DNA of 32,517 nt, from the NCBI GenBank assembly GCA_964058805.1, contig CAXKVV010000295.1, positions 1 to 32,517 of the forward strand, given 5' to 3'. The notes under the pieces are model-generated. The model ran no database searches. It was given only the letters and a program-made list of their open reading frames with translations, and was not told the origin of the DNA. The translations under genes and the position numbers were made by a program. Below, piece after piece: positions 1 through 10,100 of the stretch; within the stretch, counting starts at the first letter, position 1, and the number at the start of each line of letters is the position of its first letter. The DNA is from Schoenoplectus triqueter (taxonomy: Eukaryota > Streptophyta > Magnoliopsida > Poales > Cyperaceae).

Positions 1-286
1 CATGCATTATGAACTAATCAAATGTATTAACAAAAAAGCTAAAAAAATAAAGTGAATTTACTTTTTCTTAAAAGAAATAAAATATATCTATACTATATTA
101 TAAAGAGCTTATGAACTGGATTTGTTCATTATTTATATTTTTTAATGACCAAAATGCCCCTAATCGATTGGTGTGGATCAATGTTTTAAAAAATAATTAT
201 TCATATGTTTACCAATGTCATTTTTTCTCCCCATTTTATTTTATATTTTTTTACCATGAATTTATAGGAGGACTGAAAAAAGAATT
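1..286. other. AT-rich intergenic DNA, no feature seen
   Basis: This stretch is strongly AT-rich. The only short open frame (from 111) encodes a low-complexity hydrophobic peptide with no recognisable domain. I see no gene, RNA or element here. Confidence 0.6.
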
Positions 287-765
287 TCTATATCAATAAA
301 TTAAACATCAACAATTATTAAATTCTATTATAAAAAATAAAGTTACGTACAATCTTACTAAAAATATATTATATTTTATAAGTTATCTTTTATTCAATGA
401 TTAATTACTTTTATTTAAAAAATTAAGAGCTTTTATAATTGATTTAGATATAAATTATATCGAAGTAAAAAATATATCATTTATTTATAATAAAAATAAT
501 TCTTGATATAATTATTTTGTAAATAAAATTTATATATCAAATAAATTAAATATCAACTATTATTAAGTTTTATCCTAAAAAAACTACACGTTATACAATC
601 ATACTAAAAAAATTATTATATTATGTACATTGACTTTTATTAAATAATAAATTAAATTTATTTAAAAATTTAAGAGGCTTTATAATTGATTTAACATAAA
701 TTATATTTAAATAAAATATATTATTTATTTATAATAAAATTAGTGCTAGATATAAATATTTTTAA
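287..765. repeat. Diverged tandem duplication, about 245 bp x 2
   Basis: Two AT-rich copies lie head to tail, roughly 287-527 and 530-765. Shared landmarks recur in the same order about 245 bp apart: ATCAACAATTATTAA against ATCAACTATTATTAAG, ACAATCTTACTAAAAA against ACAATCATACTAAAAA, TTTATAATTGATTTA in both, and ATTTATTTATAATAAAA in both. The copies have accumulated substitutions and small indels, so the duplication is not recent. It has no coding content. It could be part of an old transposable element, but I see no termini. Confidence 0.6.
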
Positions 766-1890
766 TATTAGATGATTCCGCACAACGGATGAGTTCCGGC
801 TAGTTAAATTAAATGTTCGTAACTAAAAGTTGAAGACTAATAAATGAATTATCAATCGGACGGTCGTCACTACGAAATTATCAGTTAAAAGTTTGGTTGT
901 ATTTCACAAATTAGAATTTCCTTCGATTGCCTTTGACGAATAAAGTTTGAAGCAAATAAAATGACTGGAATCAATGGATAGTCAACACCAATAATTTAAT
1001 TTGAAAACGAGACTCAAGATTTTTTTTTTAAAGTACTCACTATCATCCGGATCGTCATCGTCTACTGCGTGGCACGAAGGTAGCATGCGCGCATACTACA
1101 AAGTTTTTTGAGATTGATGAAGTATAAATCTCTCTCTATGTAGATCGAACAGTTTAAAAATCGTATTGCACGGTGCAGCGCGAAAGACAATAAAAATTTC
1201 TACCACTACCATCCAGTAAGTTGTTCATATTTTTTACTTTTGTTGTAACCGGCCGGTTAACTGAATTTTGACCGGTTACTGAACTTTGTTGAACTATTTT
1301 AAGCTTTTCAGCATAGAGAGAAACTGAAGAACTGCAACATAATGCTTTAAGAGTCAGGCCCGTTTGGCAAACACAATTTCTTTAGGCACGGGTTCCATTA
1401 GGAATGGAATTCATCAAAACCATTTATCTTGGTTCCAGCAATACCAGAAAATTTTAATTTGATCTGAGTGAATAATTTTTGAGAAAATATTTTTCTCTCC
1501 GGACCCTTCATCCCTCAAATAATCCTCGCATTATCAGCGCTCATTTATTTTAATTAAGCACGTACTAATTGAGCCCAATATCCCATATATATAGTTTTTC
1601 AATATTTTCCTCAATTAGATCTGGTGTGTAGCGCTTTTTTTTGAATTCTCTCTTCCTTATAACTTATGATGTTGAAATCTGTTTCATGTATTATAAATTT
1701 GATGTTGAACATAAATTAGAATGTTGTGATATTGAATATATTATTAGGCTGATAAAATTGTATAAACATATATTTAAAGTATACTTGTTGCTTTATGAGA
1801 AAATATTATTTTGTGAAATTTAATTTTTTTTCGTGTTATTCAGTAAATAATTGAAAGAAAACACATACTCCAGATAATCACATAAAAATG
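766..1890. other. Intergenic DNA upstream of the MLKL-like gene
   Basis: No gene is supported. Base composition is more balanced than in the first 765 bp, with some CG-containing stretches around 780-900 and 1040-1100, including a short palindrome ATGCGCGCAT near 1085. The open frame at 1641-1823 is AT-biased and matches nothing I recognise. The stretch could contain distal promoter elements of the + strand gene or decayed transposon sequence. Confidence 0.5.
1246..1276. promoter_or_regulatory. CCGGTTA palindrome plus direct repeat
   Basis: A perfect 14-bp palindrome TAACCGGCCGGTTA occupies 1246-1259. Its right half CCGGTTAACTGAA is followed 20 bp later by a direct copy, CCGGTTACTGAA. The symmetric GC-rich core in AT-rich DNA resembles a binding site for a dimeric factor, and AACCGG/GGTTA cores are like plant MYB or GRHL-type sites. 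That functional reading is inference. It lies about 2.5 kb before the MLKL-like start codon. Confidence 0.3.
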
Positions 1891-2290
1891 ATATTTAAAT
1901 ACTCAAAACACATATCTAAATACCTAAATAAGAAATCTAAATACCTTGATATTATACTTAAATACTCATAACACATATCTAAATATCCATAATAAATATC
2001 TAAATACTCAGAACACATCTATAAATACCTAAATAAAAAATCTAAATACCTAGATATTATGCTTAAATACTCAGAACACATATCTAAATACCCAAAACAA
2101 ATATCTAAATACCCAAAATACATCTATAAATATCTAAATAAGAAATCTAAATATCTAAATATGTAAGAATAAATATCTAAATACCCAAGTGAGAAAACTA
2201 AATACCTAGATATAATATCTAAATACCCAAAATACATATATAAATATATAAGTAAGAAATCTAAACACCTAGATATTATATCTAATTACA
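1891..2290. repeat. 21-bp minisatellite with 105-bp higher-order period
   Basis: About 19 tandem 21-bp units with a core like ATATCTAAATACCCAAAACA. Unit variants repeat in a fixed order: a variant ending AATAAG, then one ending CTAGATATT, then one beginning ATGCTTAAATACTC, then two ATATCTAAATACC units. Markers such as AAATCTAAATACCT therefore recur about 105 bp apart (near 1930, 2035 and 2140). One unit around 2160 is expanded by about nine bases. The order implies that blocks of five units were duplicated, not single units. Confidence 0.85.
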
Positions 2291-2292
2291 TA

Positions 2293-2928
2293 TAATGTAT
2301 TATTATGCATGTATTATATATATCTCAATAACTAACATAAATAATTATATAAAAATAAAAATCTAAATACCTATATTTTTTTAAATATTACTTATATATA
2401 TAAATACATGTACAATATAATTACATAGAATACGAGATTGGCAATCCGGAAATTATAAATTGTCACGTGTACTTTTGCGCTAATGGTCTGTATGTGGCAG
2501 ATTAATAATTACGTGCACGCTTAAAAGAAAAGTTTATTAAGTGCAGTTGAACGAAATTTTCTGAAAATAAAAAATTATTTGCGAAAGAATTTTTTGAGAG
2601 TATCAATGAGATACTATTAGTCGCGTCCATAATTTTTTCTCCACTTAAAATGTAAAGAGAGTATGGGATTTACAACTCAAACCCACCGTATCCCACGTCC
2701 GGGTTGAAAACGAACACGCCTCTCTGCCTCTTTGTGAAAAATAAAATACTGGACCAAAATGCCCCCGAGTTAAGAGGGAAACCGCCCCTGTAGGCAAGTA
2801 GTATGTGAGAAGTTGGATTTATTTCTTTGTAACTTCATAAAAGAGAAACGCGCGAGAGAAAACGAGTTGTTACCATTGCAAAGGTAAACTAGACAGAGAG
2901 GTGCGTTGTCTCTTTATCAAGCCCTCTT
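2293..2928 (+). promoter_or_regulatory. Presumed proximal promoter region, G-box/ABRE-like site at 2464
   Basis: This is the non-coding segment just upstream of the MLKL-like leader. It carries a CACGTGT motif at 2464-2470, which is both a G-box and an ABRE-type core, and a second ACGT core near 2512. bZIP and bHLH factors bind such cores in plants. Whether these copies are active cannot be judged from sequence. The remainder is AT-rich with no gene. Confidence 0.35.
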
Positions 2929-2935
2929 TATAATA
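2929..2935 (+). promoter_or_regulatory. Candidate TATA box of the MLKL-like gene
   Basis: TATAATA at 2929-2935 precedes a CT-rich stretch (TTCCTCTTCTAC) where transcription could begin near 2960. The placement fits a long spliced leader before the coding start at 3776. A TTGACT W-box core lies at 2966-2971, just downstream. Other AT-rich sites could serve equally, so confidence is low. Confidence 0.3.
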
Positions 2936-2959
2936 GTTGTTGTTCCTCTTCTACAAACT

Positions 2960-3775
2960 CCATTTTTGACTAAATATAGACATCTGGCTTTTTCTCCAAC
3001 CAACTTTCTCTAAGAACTTCCAAGATTTTCGGATCACAGTACCAATACCAATTCGTTGGTGCTTTCCTTTTCTACATTTTTTATGTGTGTTCAAATAAAA
3101 AATAAAAGATATTTTCGACAATTTGGCATTTTGGGTTCTGGCAAGGATAATCGGAGCATAGAAGATTTTGTACGGTATGACTCGTAGTCTTGATTTGTAT
3201 TAATTTCAAGTGTAGTTGTGGAGTTCTCAGTTCTTGTTTTAAATTTTAAAGAGTTTCTTTTTCAATTCTGAATTTGGCAGCATGGCCTTGAGCAACCCAA
3301 ATTCAAGTTAATTTGGTTCTTTGTATTTCCACATGTAGTGGAACTTTTGTCGAGTATGAGTTATCAATTGTTTTCAAAATTATTGTATCTTGTAATTTAT
3401 TTAAGTTATATTCAGTTACTGAAATATATCTTGTCAATTTTAATGCAAATACCATCTTCCATCAACTATTTATTTCTTATCAATCTTTGAAAGAAAAACT
3501 TGCCTCCAACTAAAAGATTTTACTGATAACAATGAAGGTCAGATTTTTTAAAGTTTGTTTTATAAGAAATTTTGAGAATGTTGTCTAATTGAGTCTTATT
3601 TATTCATCAGGCATATAAACCGATCATAAATGCAGCTATTCACTCTCTTCATCACAGAAATATAAGTTGTTTAAGGAGAACAGTGTTATTAAGACCTGAT
3701 AACAGAGAAAAGCGAAGGAGAGCCAAAAGAGAAACCACATTCAAATATCCATCCTCAAAATTCCATATTTTGAGG
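2960..3775 (+). other. 5' leader of the MLKL-like gene with likely intron and upstream ORFs
   Basis: No coding exon of the family fits here. A plausible leader intron runs 3175-3610, with donor ACG|GTATGA and acceptor TTCATCAG|GC. With this splicing an upstream ORF starts at ATG 3083 and ends at TAA 3627-3629 (36 codons), and a second starts at ATG 3630 and ends at TAA 3663-3665 (11 codons). A competing small intron, 3538-3610, would join ATGAAG (3532-3537) in frame to the main ORF and extend the protein. I disfavour that because family proteins start at the residue matching 3776. RNA evidence is needed to fix the leader. Confidence 0.45.
3630..3665 (+). promoter_or_regulatory. Short upstream ORF (11 codons) before the MLKL-like start
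   Basis: ATG at 3630-3632 opens an 11-codon frame that ends at TAA 3663-3665, 110 bases before the main ATG. It lies in the exon immediately before the coding region under any leader splicing I considered. Short upstream ORFs commonly reduce initiation at the main start in plant mRNAs. The peptide itself shows no recognisable motif. Confidence 0.45.
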
Positions 3776-3780
3776 ATGGA
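3748..3780 (+). promoter_or_regulatory. Perfect 14-bp inverted repeat containing the start codon
   Basis: The left arm 3748-3761 (TCCATCCTCAAAAT) and right arm 3767-3780 (ATTTTGAGGATGGA) are exact reverse complements separated by a 5-base loop (TCCAT). The main ATG, 3776-3778, is inside the right arm, so in the mRNA the start codon would be base-paired. A stem of this length at the AUG could slow scanning or initiation. The structure is read directly from the sequence; the regulatory effect is inference. Confidence 0.7.
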
Positions 3781-6302
3781 ACAGCTTCGTCATATCGGTG
3801 AAACCCTAGGAGGCATCAAGACCCTGATGTTGTTCGAAGATGAGATCCATATCAACAACCGTCAATGCCGTCTCCTTGCTGACATGCTATCCCTAGCATT
3901 TGACTCGGTCTCCACTGAGGTGAAGGCCCACCTCCGCCTTGAAGAGAAACATACCAAGTGGAAAACCCTAGAAAACCCCTTGAGGGAGTTGAACCGTGTA
4001 TTTAAAGAAGCCGACACATATATAAGATCGTGCTTGGAGCCTGGCAGGGACTGGTGGGCCAAGGCAGTGGCACTTGCTGGGAACATGGATTGTGTGGAAA
4101 TCCACCTGCATAATTTGCTCTGGTGCTTATCAGTGGTGCTCGAGGCGATTGAATATGCAGGGGAGTTTTCTGGGTGTGATGAAAAGGAGATTGCCAGAAA
4201 AAAAGTGTTGTTAAGGAAGAAATATGACTCTGAATTGCTGGATAAAAAAATCTTCCAGTACAGGTTCAGTAAAATGCTTTCAACATTCAATTTTATTAGT
4301 TATATATTTTATTAATTTAGAAAACGTTTGTATATGATGCTGCCCCTGTATTGTAGTTACCATGTTAGATACTGGTTTCCATACAGTGAGTCCTACTTAA
4401 TTTATCTTCATTTAACCACCAATTTGTTTTGATTTTGCCAAAGCAAACAAGAATGAAACCGGTAAAACATGACCAAACATGCAAATTAATCTCATTTATA
4501 CTGAACCTAGTTCAACCAACCAACCACAGATTTGGCAAGCTCTTTTTGGCTACAGAAGATCTCTGCAAGAGAATGCAGACAGCATGGAAGGAGGACATGT
4601 GGCTTCTCTCGCAAGCCATAGAAGAAATGAAACGGAACCAATCAAAACCAATTACGAAACAGCAGGCTCGTCTGGCTGATGTCTTACTCGATCCAAAAGG
4701 GAAAACTCACCAAGCCACGGTTTTACTGAACGAGTACCAAGTAAGGAGGCGGCTGGCTGCCGACAGCCAAATCAAAGAAGCTCAGTGGTACGGTGCAAGC
4801 TTTGCAGTTAAGCACGTTTTTGGAGAGCTTGGCCCATTAACTCAGGAAATCTCCCTTTTATCATCCATCAATCACCCAAATGTATTACACTGCTTGTATT
4901 CCTTTTATGAAGAGGAGAAGAAAGAGTGCTTTATATTAGCAGAGCTGATGAAGAAAGATCTATTGAGCTATATAAAGGAGTTATGTAGCCCGAATAGGCG
5001 TCTACCTTTTCCCCTTGTAGTGGCAGTTGATATAATGCTCCAAATTGCACGAGGAATGGAGTATTTGCACTCAAAGAAGATTTATCATGGTGACTTGAGT
5101 CCTGGTAACATACTGGTCAAGCCTAGAAGCACTTCCCCAGATGGCTACTTGCACGTGAAAGTTACAGGTTTCGAGTTACCAGATTCAGGAAATCCAGTAA
5201 ATGCAAACTCATGTATATGGTATGCTCCAGAGGTGTTGTCACATGAAAATGCCAGTGCTGACATTAGACGCACCGAAAAGGCCGATGTGTACAGCTTTTC
5301 CATGATTTGTTTCGAACTACTAACTGGAAAAGTACCTTTTGAAGATAACCATTTACATGGGGATAAAATAAGCAAAAATATTCGGGCCACTGAGAGACCT
5401 CTATTTCCGTTTCAATCCCCTAAATACCTCACTCTGTTAACAAAGAAATGTTGGCAACATGACCCAGCACAGAGGCCAAGCTTCTCCTCCATTTGCCGTA
5501 TTCTTCGGTATGTTAAACGGTTCTTGATCCTGAATCCTGACCACGGCCAGCCTGACTCGCCAGTACCACCAATTGAGTACTGCGACATAGAAATGAGCAT
5601 TTTAAGACGGAACCTGTCTTCGCAACGTAAAGGCGACACACTTGTGACGGAAGTGCCATTCCAGATGTACATGTACAAAGTCATTGAGAGAGAAAGAATG
5701 AATAAAGGTAACAAAGAGAAGAGCACTGAATCAGAGAGTGATGGCACATCTTTCTATGGAGATGAGAATGGGTTTGGTCCACTGTTGAATGATGACATAT
5801 GCTCTCTTGCGAACTTCTCAGTGCGATCAGTGCCGGCAACTATTCCAGAGATAAATAAGAAAACTGTCATGAAGAAGGTGGATGGGAAGAAAATCAAACA
5901 AGTTGGTATGTACATTACTACACTCTCTAATTTTACTAAGCATAGGAAGTAACTTGTACATTACTACACTCTAATTTTACTAACATTACTACACTCTCTC
6001 ATATAAATTCAACGCTGTGGAACAACTTTTGTCAATGCGAAATTAAATTAATATGCTGATCTGTGAAGATAAAAAACGAGAACTGGGCTGTGCACCAGTA
6101 CATCACGTGAGGAAAATCAAATCTGCTGATCTTGTTTTCTCGTTTTTATTCTTTTTCCCCAGGTGAGAAACCAAAAGCCAAATTGCCACCTCAATTAGGG
6201 ACACTGCGAAGAAACCAGAGAACGAAGTCTGATCTACACTCTGTTATCAGCCCGACTGGAAGGCGGCGATCAGGCCACGCATCAGATTCTGAAGTCCGCT
6301 AA
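3776..6302 (+). CDS. MLKL: Plant MLKL-type protein: HeLo (DUF1221) domain plus pseudokinase, 667 aa
   Basis: Coding exons are 3776-4263, 4530-5905 and 6163-6302 (2004 nt including TAA). Introns are 4264-4529 and 5906-6162, both GT-AG. Residues about 1-160 match the DUF1221/HeLo four-helix module (begins MEQLRHIGETLG; conserved WKTLENPLREL and CVEIHLHNLL). A helical brace runs to about 235, a kinase-like domain covers about 237-495, and a basic, Ser-rich tail ends the protein. The kinase fold keeps the beta3 lysine (FAVK, K257), the alphaC glutamate (E269), HGDLSPGN (D351, N356) and APE (395-397). It lacks a Gly-rich loop, has HGD in place of HRD, and GFE (376-378) in place of DFG, so it is predicted to be catalytically weak or dead. 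Plant MLKL proteins limit biotrophic pathogens and associate with membranes and microtubules; that role is known for the family and inferred here. The 3776 start is chosen because family members begin at this residue. Confidence 0.9.
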
Positions 6303-6660
6303 ATTTTCTCCCAATTCCATCCGAGTTGCTTTCTATTTTTCGTTCCTTTAGGATATACCACGGATATATAGTTTTCTTTTGTTGCACAGAAAAAAGAAAT
6401 TAAAGTGTCCATTATACTGTACTGGTATTTTAACATTAGTGTGTTGCACAGTGTTTTAATGATTGTTCTAGTTGTTGTGTTTTATCTAGCATTTTAAATG
6501 TGCTCTAGATTTCATCTTTATTTATTGTTTGTGTATGTTCGTTGCTTCTTTTTTGGTAGAAGACAAACCTGAATGTAACTTTTTCATGTGGAAACAAACT
6601 AACAGAGCTAACTTGTAAACATCCAGCCCAAACGTAAAATTAAAGATGCCCAAAACAAGT
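6303..6660 (+). other. 3' UTR of the MLKL-like gene and convergent intergenic gap
   Basis: The T-rich sequence after the TAA includes TTGTTGTGTTTT and TTTATTTATTGTTTGTGTATG stretches typical of plant 3' ends, but no clear AATAAA on the + strand. The 3' UTR probably ends within this stretch. The neighbouring gene is transcribed toward this one; the two stop codons are 883 bp apart. Confidence 0.45.
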
Positions 6661-6978
6661 GCACCATATTACCTTTTTGCTTGAGAAAATTTATTGAAGT
6701 ACAGGACACAAAAAGAAATAACAAACAAATTCCAAAGTTGCTTGCTGACTGCGAGAATTGTTACTGAAACTATTGAACGCGTACACTTTATAAGGATCAC
6801 GCTGAGACCTCTCTCTCTAGCACCAGTAACCTTTTTGCTTGAAAAATTAATTGAAGTACAGGGCACAGCAAAACAAAGAACAAACAAAATCCAAAGTTGC
6901 TTGCTAAATGCGAGAATTATTACTGAAACTATTGAACACATACAATTTATAAGGATCACGCTGAGACCCCTCTCTCTA
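6661..6978. repeat. 159-bp direct tandem duplication (two copies)
   Basis: Copy 1 is 6661-6819 and copy 2 is 6820-6978. Both begin GCACCA, share blocks such as CCAAAGTTGCTTGCT, TACTGAAACTATTGAAC and TATAAGGATCACGCTGAG, and end CTCTCTCTA. A third copy starts for only five bases (GCACC, 6979). The copies are exactly equal in length yet carry many substitutions, so the duplication is old or length is constrained. It lies downstream of ADNT1, probably within its 3' UTR or just past it. Confidence 0.85.
6690..6695 (-). terminator. Candidate polyadenylation signal for ADNT1
   Basis: Read on the minus strand, 6695-6690 is AATAAA, about 490 bases past the ADNT1 stop. The equivalent site in the nearer duplicate copy reads AATTAA. 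If used, the 3' UTR would cross the whole 159-bp duplication. Plant poly(A) signals are degenerate, so an earlier site is quite possible. Confidence 0.3.
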
Positions 6979-7185
6979 GCACCGCCTTATTTTTGCACCA
7001 ATGGAAAACAAAAGGTTTGGTAGAAAATTACCAAGTTATAGACAACATGGGCACAGATACCCTTATGCTTTTAAAGAGGTTTTTCTAAATATATCCTCTC
7101 CAACTGAAACTAGAAGTTAAATAATAAAAGGAAACCAGCCAATAGCCTACAAAAAATAACAATCTATAAATAAGTCTGCATTGCT

Positions 7186-10100
7186 TCAGTCTGAAATTCG
7201 CATCTCTACTCCAAGAATATCCTTCACATACTCGTATGATACAAATGCAATAGCAATTGAGGGCACCACCTGAAGCAAAATAATAGATCAAATTTCATAA
7301 ATACTGGAATGGACATGTTAAAAAAAAAAGAACAATAAGTGCTCAAATTGGTTATCTCAAAAGAAGAAGCGCTCAAATTGGTGTCGTTAGATTAGATTGC
7401 AACTGTCAACAGACCAATGGAAACCATCTTAACAAGACATCTCACAACAAACAAAACATCTACATCTAATCAAATAGATTCCATCTACATCCAATTAAAT
7501 AGGTTCCATAGGAATCTCACAATGGATCCGTTAGGGCAAAACTTGAAATACACCTTTAGCTTACCGGATCTGCATATGAAGTATGGGAAAGGAAGGACTG
7601 AGTAACTGGGAGGATTTAAGGTCGAATTTAGATTCAACCTCCAAACCCAAAAACCAGCCTAATTATTTATGCAATGTAAAACTGGGTGGGCTCCATTGAC
7701 AATAAAATTGTTTGACAATCTAATAATATAACTCAAAACTGATTAAAAAATAAGGTTGCAAATCTAAAAAAATTAACAGTTTTCTTGACATATATAAAGC
7801 CCATTTTTTTTATAAAAAGAAAGCATTTGATTTATCATTTGGAATGCATCAAGAATCATAAATTCAGACTGTTGAAGAATTGAAATCATTTGATGAATAG
7901 GAAACCATGCATCCATTGATGGCAGCAACCTATATGTTTAGTTTTTGGATGAAACATGTTACCACATCATTGGAAGATAACTGAAACTTTAGTGGCTTAT
8001 GGTGGACAAACTTAGATTTGATAACTAATTGGCAACTGGCAAGATCCTTCCCTAAATATACATAACTGTATCTAATCAATCTGCTTTAAATACCATTCCC
8101 ATACATACCTTGACTGAGTTGGGGATGAGGCCCTTGTAGAGGGCACCGAAGCCCTCATTTCTGACAGTCTTGCGGAATGCATCCACCATTCCGTTGTACT
8201 CAAGAGCCTGTCGGTTGTGACCACCAGCAGTGATGATGGCATCAGCATCCTTCCAGCCAACCATCTGCATACGCCGCCGGATTACATCGAGCGGGTACGC
8301 TACCGTTTGTCCAATTGTGCCTGCCATTGCACCGCAACCCAACCGTGTCACCACCCCCAGCTCTGAGTCATTTGCCAGACCAAACATATTCTGCTTCAAT
8401 ATATGGTCTTTCAATGACTCGTAGACCGCAAAGTTTAGGCCCACATATGGGATCTGCAACCATGAAAAAAATTGAAAATATTAAAAAGAAGCTTCGAAAG
8501 AGGATCTAGGATCTAATATATGTTACTTCTTCTCGTTTTTCCTTCTTCATTATCAGAACATCCAACTAATTGTGCATCAACAATTGCACCTCTATACTAG
8601 ACCGGCAAGCATACAACAATTAGAATATACTACAAATGAATGCAAAAAAAAGAACTGTATACAGTGCACATGATGACATGAAGGGGAAAAAGAGAGAATT
8701 ATTCAAAAGTAGCACAGCAGTTTTATGATTTTTAAATTCATGCATTTGCAACTACATGCATGACAAGATCATTTTGGTCATTCTCAATCTACAGAGGGGA
8801 GAAGAGGGGGGAAGGGGGCTTACAACTCCTATAACAGAGGGAAGCCAGCCCTTATAGAGAGCTCTGAAGCCTTCCTCACGGAAAACTGTTCCTAATGCAT
8901 GAAACATGCCTCTATACTGGTATGGAGATTTCTCCGTCTGTATTCCAAAGTTCGCAGAGTTATATATAGCTTATAAAATTAAAAGAAGTGTAAAAGAGTA
9001 GGGAGAAAAGTAGACAGACCTGCACTGTGATCCTTCCACGAACCATATCCATTGGATAGGTAGCGGACATTGCAATTATACCGGCACATGCACCAGCTCC
9101 TAGGCGCAATACTGGTGTAAGCTCAGCATTCTCTACAAAATGTCAACAATGGCGAAGAAAAACTATTACTTGCAAGTATTCGGGCTGCAATAATTTCTAA
9201 ATACTGCAAAATGTGCTTGCTTATGGTTAGAATTTTTTTTTTATCAACTTCAATTTAAAATCACAAAAGCAGCAGTGCAGCAAAATAATCAACTGCATGC
9301 TGCTAAATCCAATCAATACAGTAGTATTCAATAAGGAAATATAAGTGGAAAAAGAAAAATTCATACCATTTCCAGTATTCTGCCGATATAGCCACAAAAT
9401 ACCACTGTTACAATGAATACTAATCAGTAACCAAATATAACATAAAACACGGCATCATATGCTCAGTAACTAGTTAAATAAATAGCTTTATTGGATTAAG
9501 AGGCAAGATCGTACTAATAACTGGAAATCATACTCGTTCGTGATCCAAATCTTCTGCTTTCATTATTTATTTTGCTTGAATTCTGTTTGTTAGGAGCTTA
9601 TAGTTGAACTGTTATTTATTTTTTTCACCTTTGATTTATCCCATTTTAGCAGGAAGCAAGCTAGACATTAGATTTGGAGAACTACCAAATCATCTTACAA
9701 AATACAAGAGCAATACACATACAATAATCGAAGGGAGGGATCACTTGACAACGGTAATCTTGACAATCTTGACAATGGATTTTCAAATAAAATAATAGAA
9801 GGGAAGGGATCATTTGATGATCCTTGATGTAGTATCAAATGATAATGAAATTGCATGAAATTTTGAATCACCGTCAATCTATAAATAGAAGAACATATCC
9901 ATAAGGTTTTTTCTATTTTTAAGATTGTTTTAGTATTTATTTGAAAATCCATTGTGAAGATTGTCAAAATAACCCATTGTCAAGTGATCCCCACCCATAA
10001 TAGAAAGCAGTTAGTTTACCTCGATGCTTGTTCATAGCTAAAGAACTTGACTGCTGAATTTGGGACAATTCTCGCACAATTCGTACCATTGCCTTTAAAA

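Noticed and set aside
3683..4315. MLKL-like protein starting at GTG 3683 and ending at 4315
   Set aside because: The frame is open upstream of 3776 but family proteins begin at the residue encoded by ATG 3776. The end at 4315 reads into intron 1; the donor at 4264 joins in frame to 4530.
4429..4529. Coding sequence from 4429 to 4529 as part of the MLKL-like exon 2
   Set aside because: The residues before 4530 do not fit the family, whereas splicing at CCACAG|ATTTGG restores the conserved YRFGK junction. 4264-4529 is an intron.
6694..7023. 109-codon + strand frame over the 159-bp duplication
   Set aside because: It is open mainly because the duplicated unit (159 = 3 x 53) is in frame. The peptide is an internal repeat without a known domain and lies antisense to the ADNT1 3' end.
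8072..8459. 127-codon ADNT1 frame read as a separate small carrier gene
   Set aside because: It is exon 7 of ADNT1; both ends continue past splice sites at 8453 and 8109.
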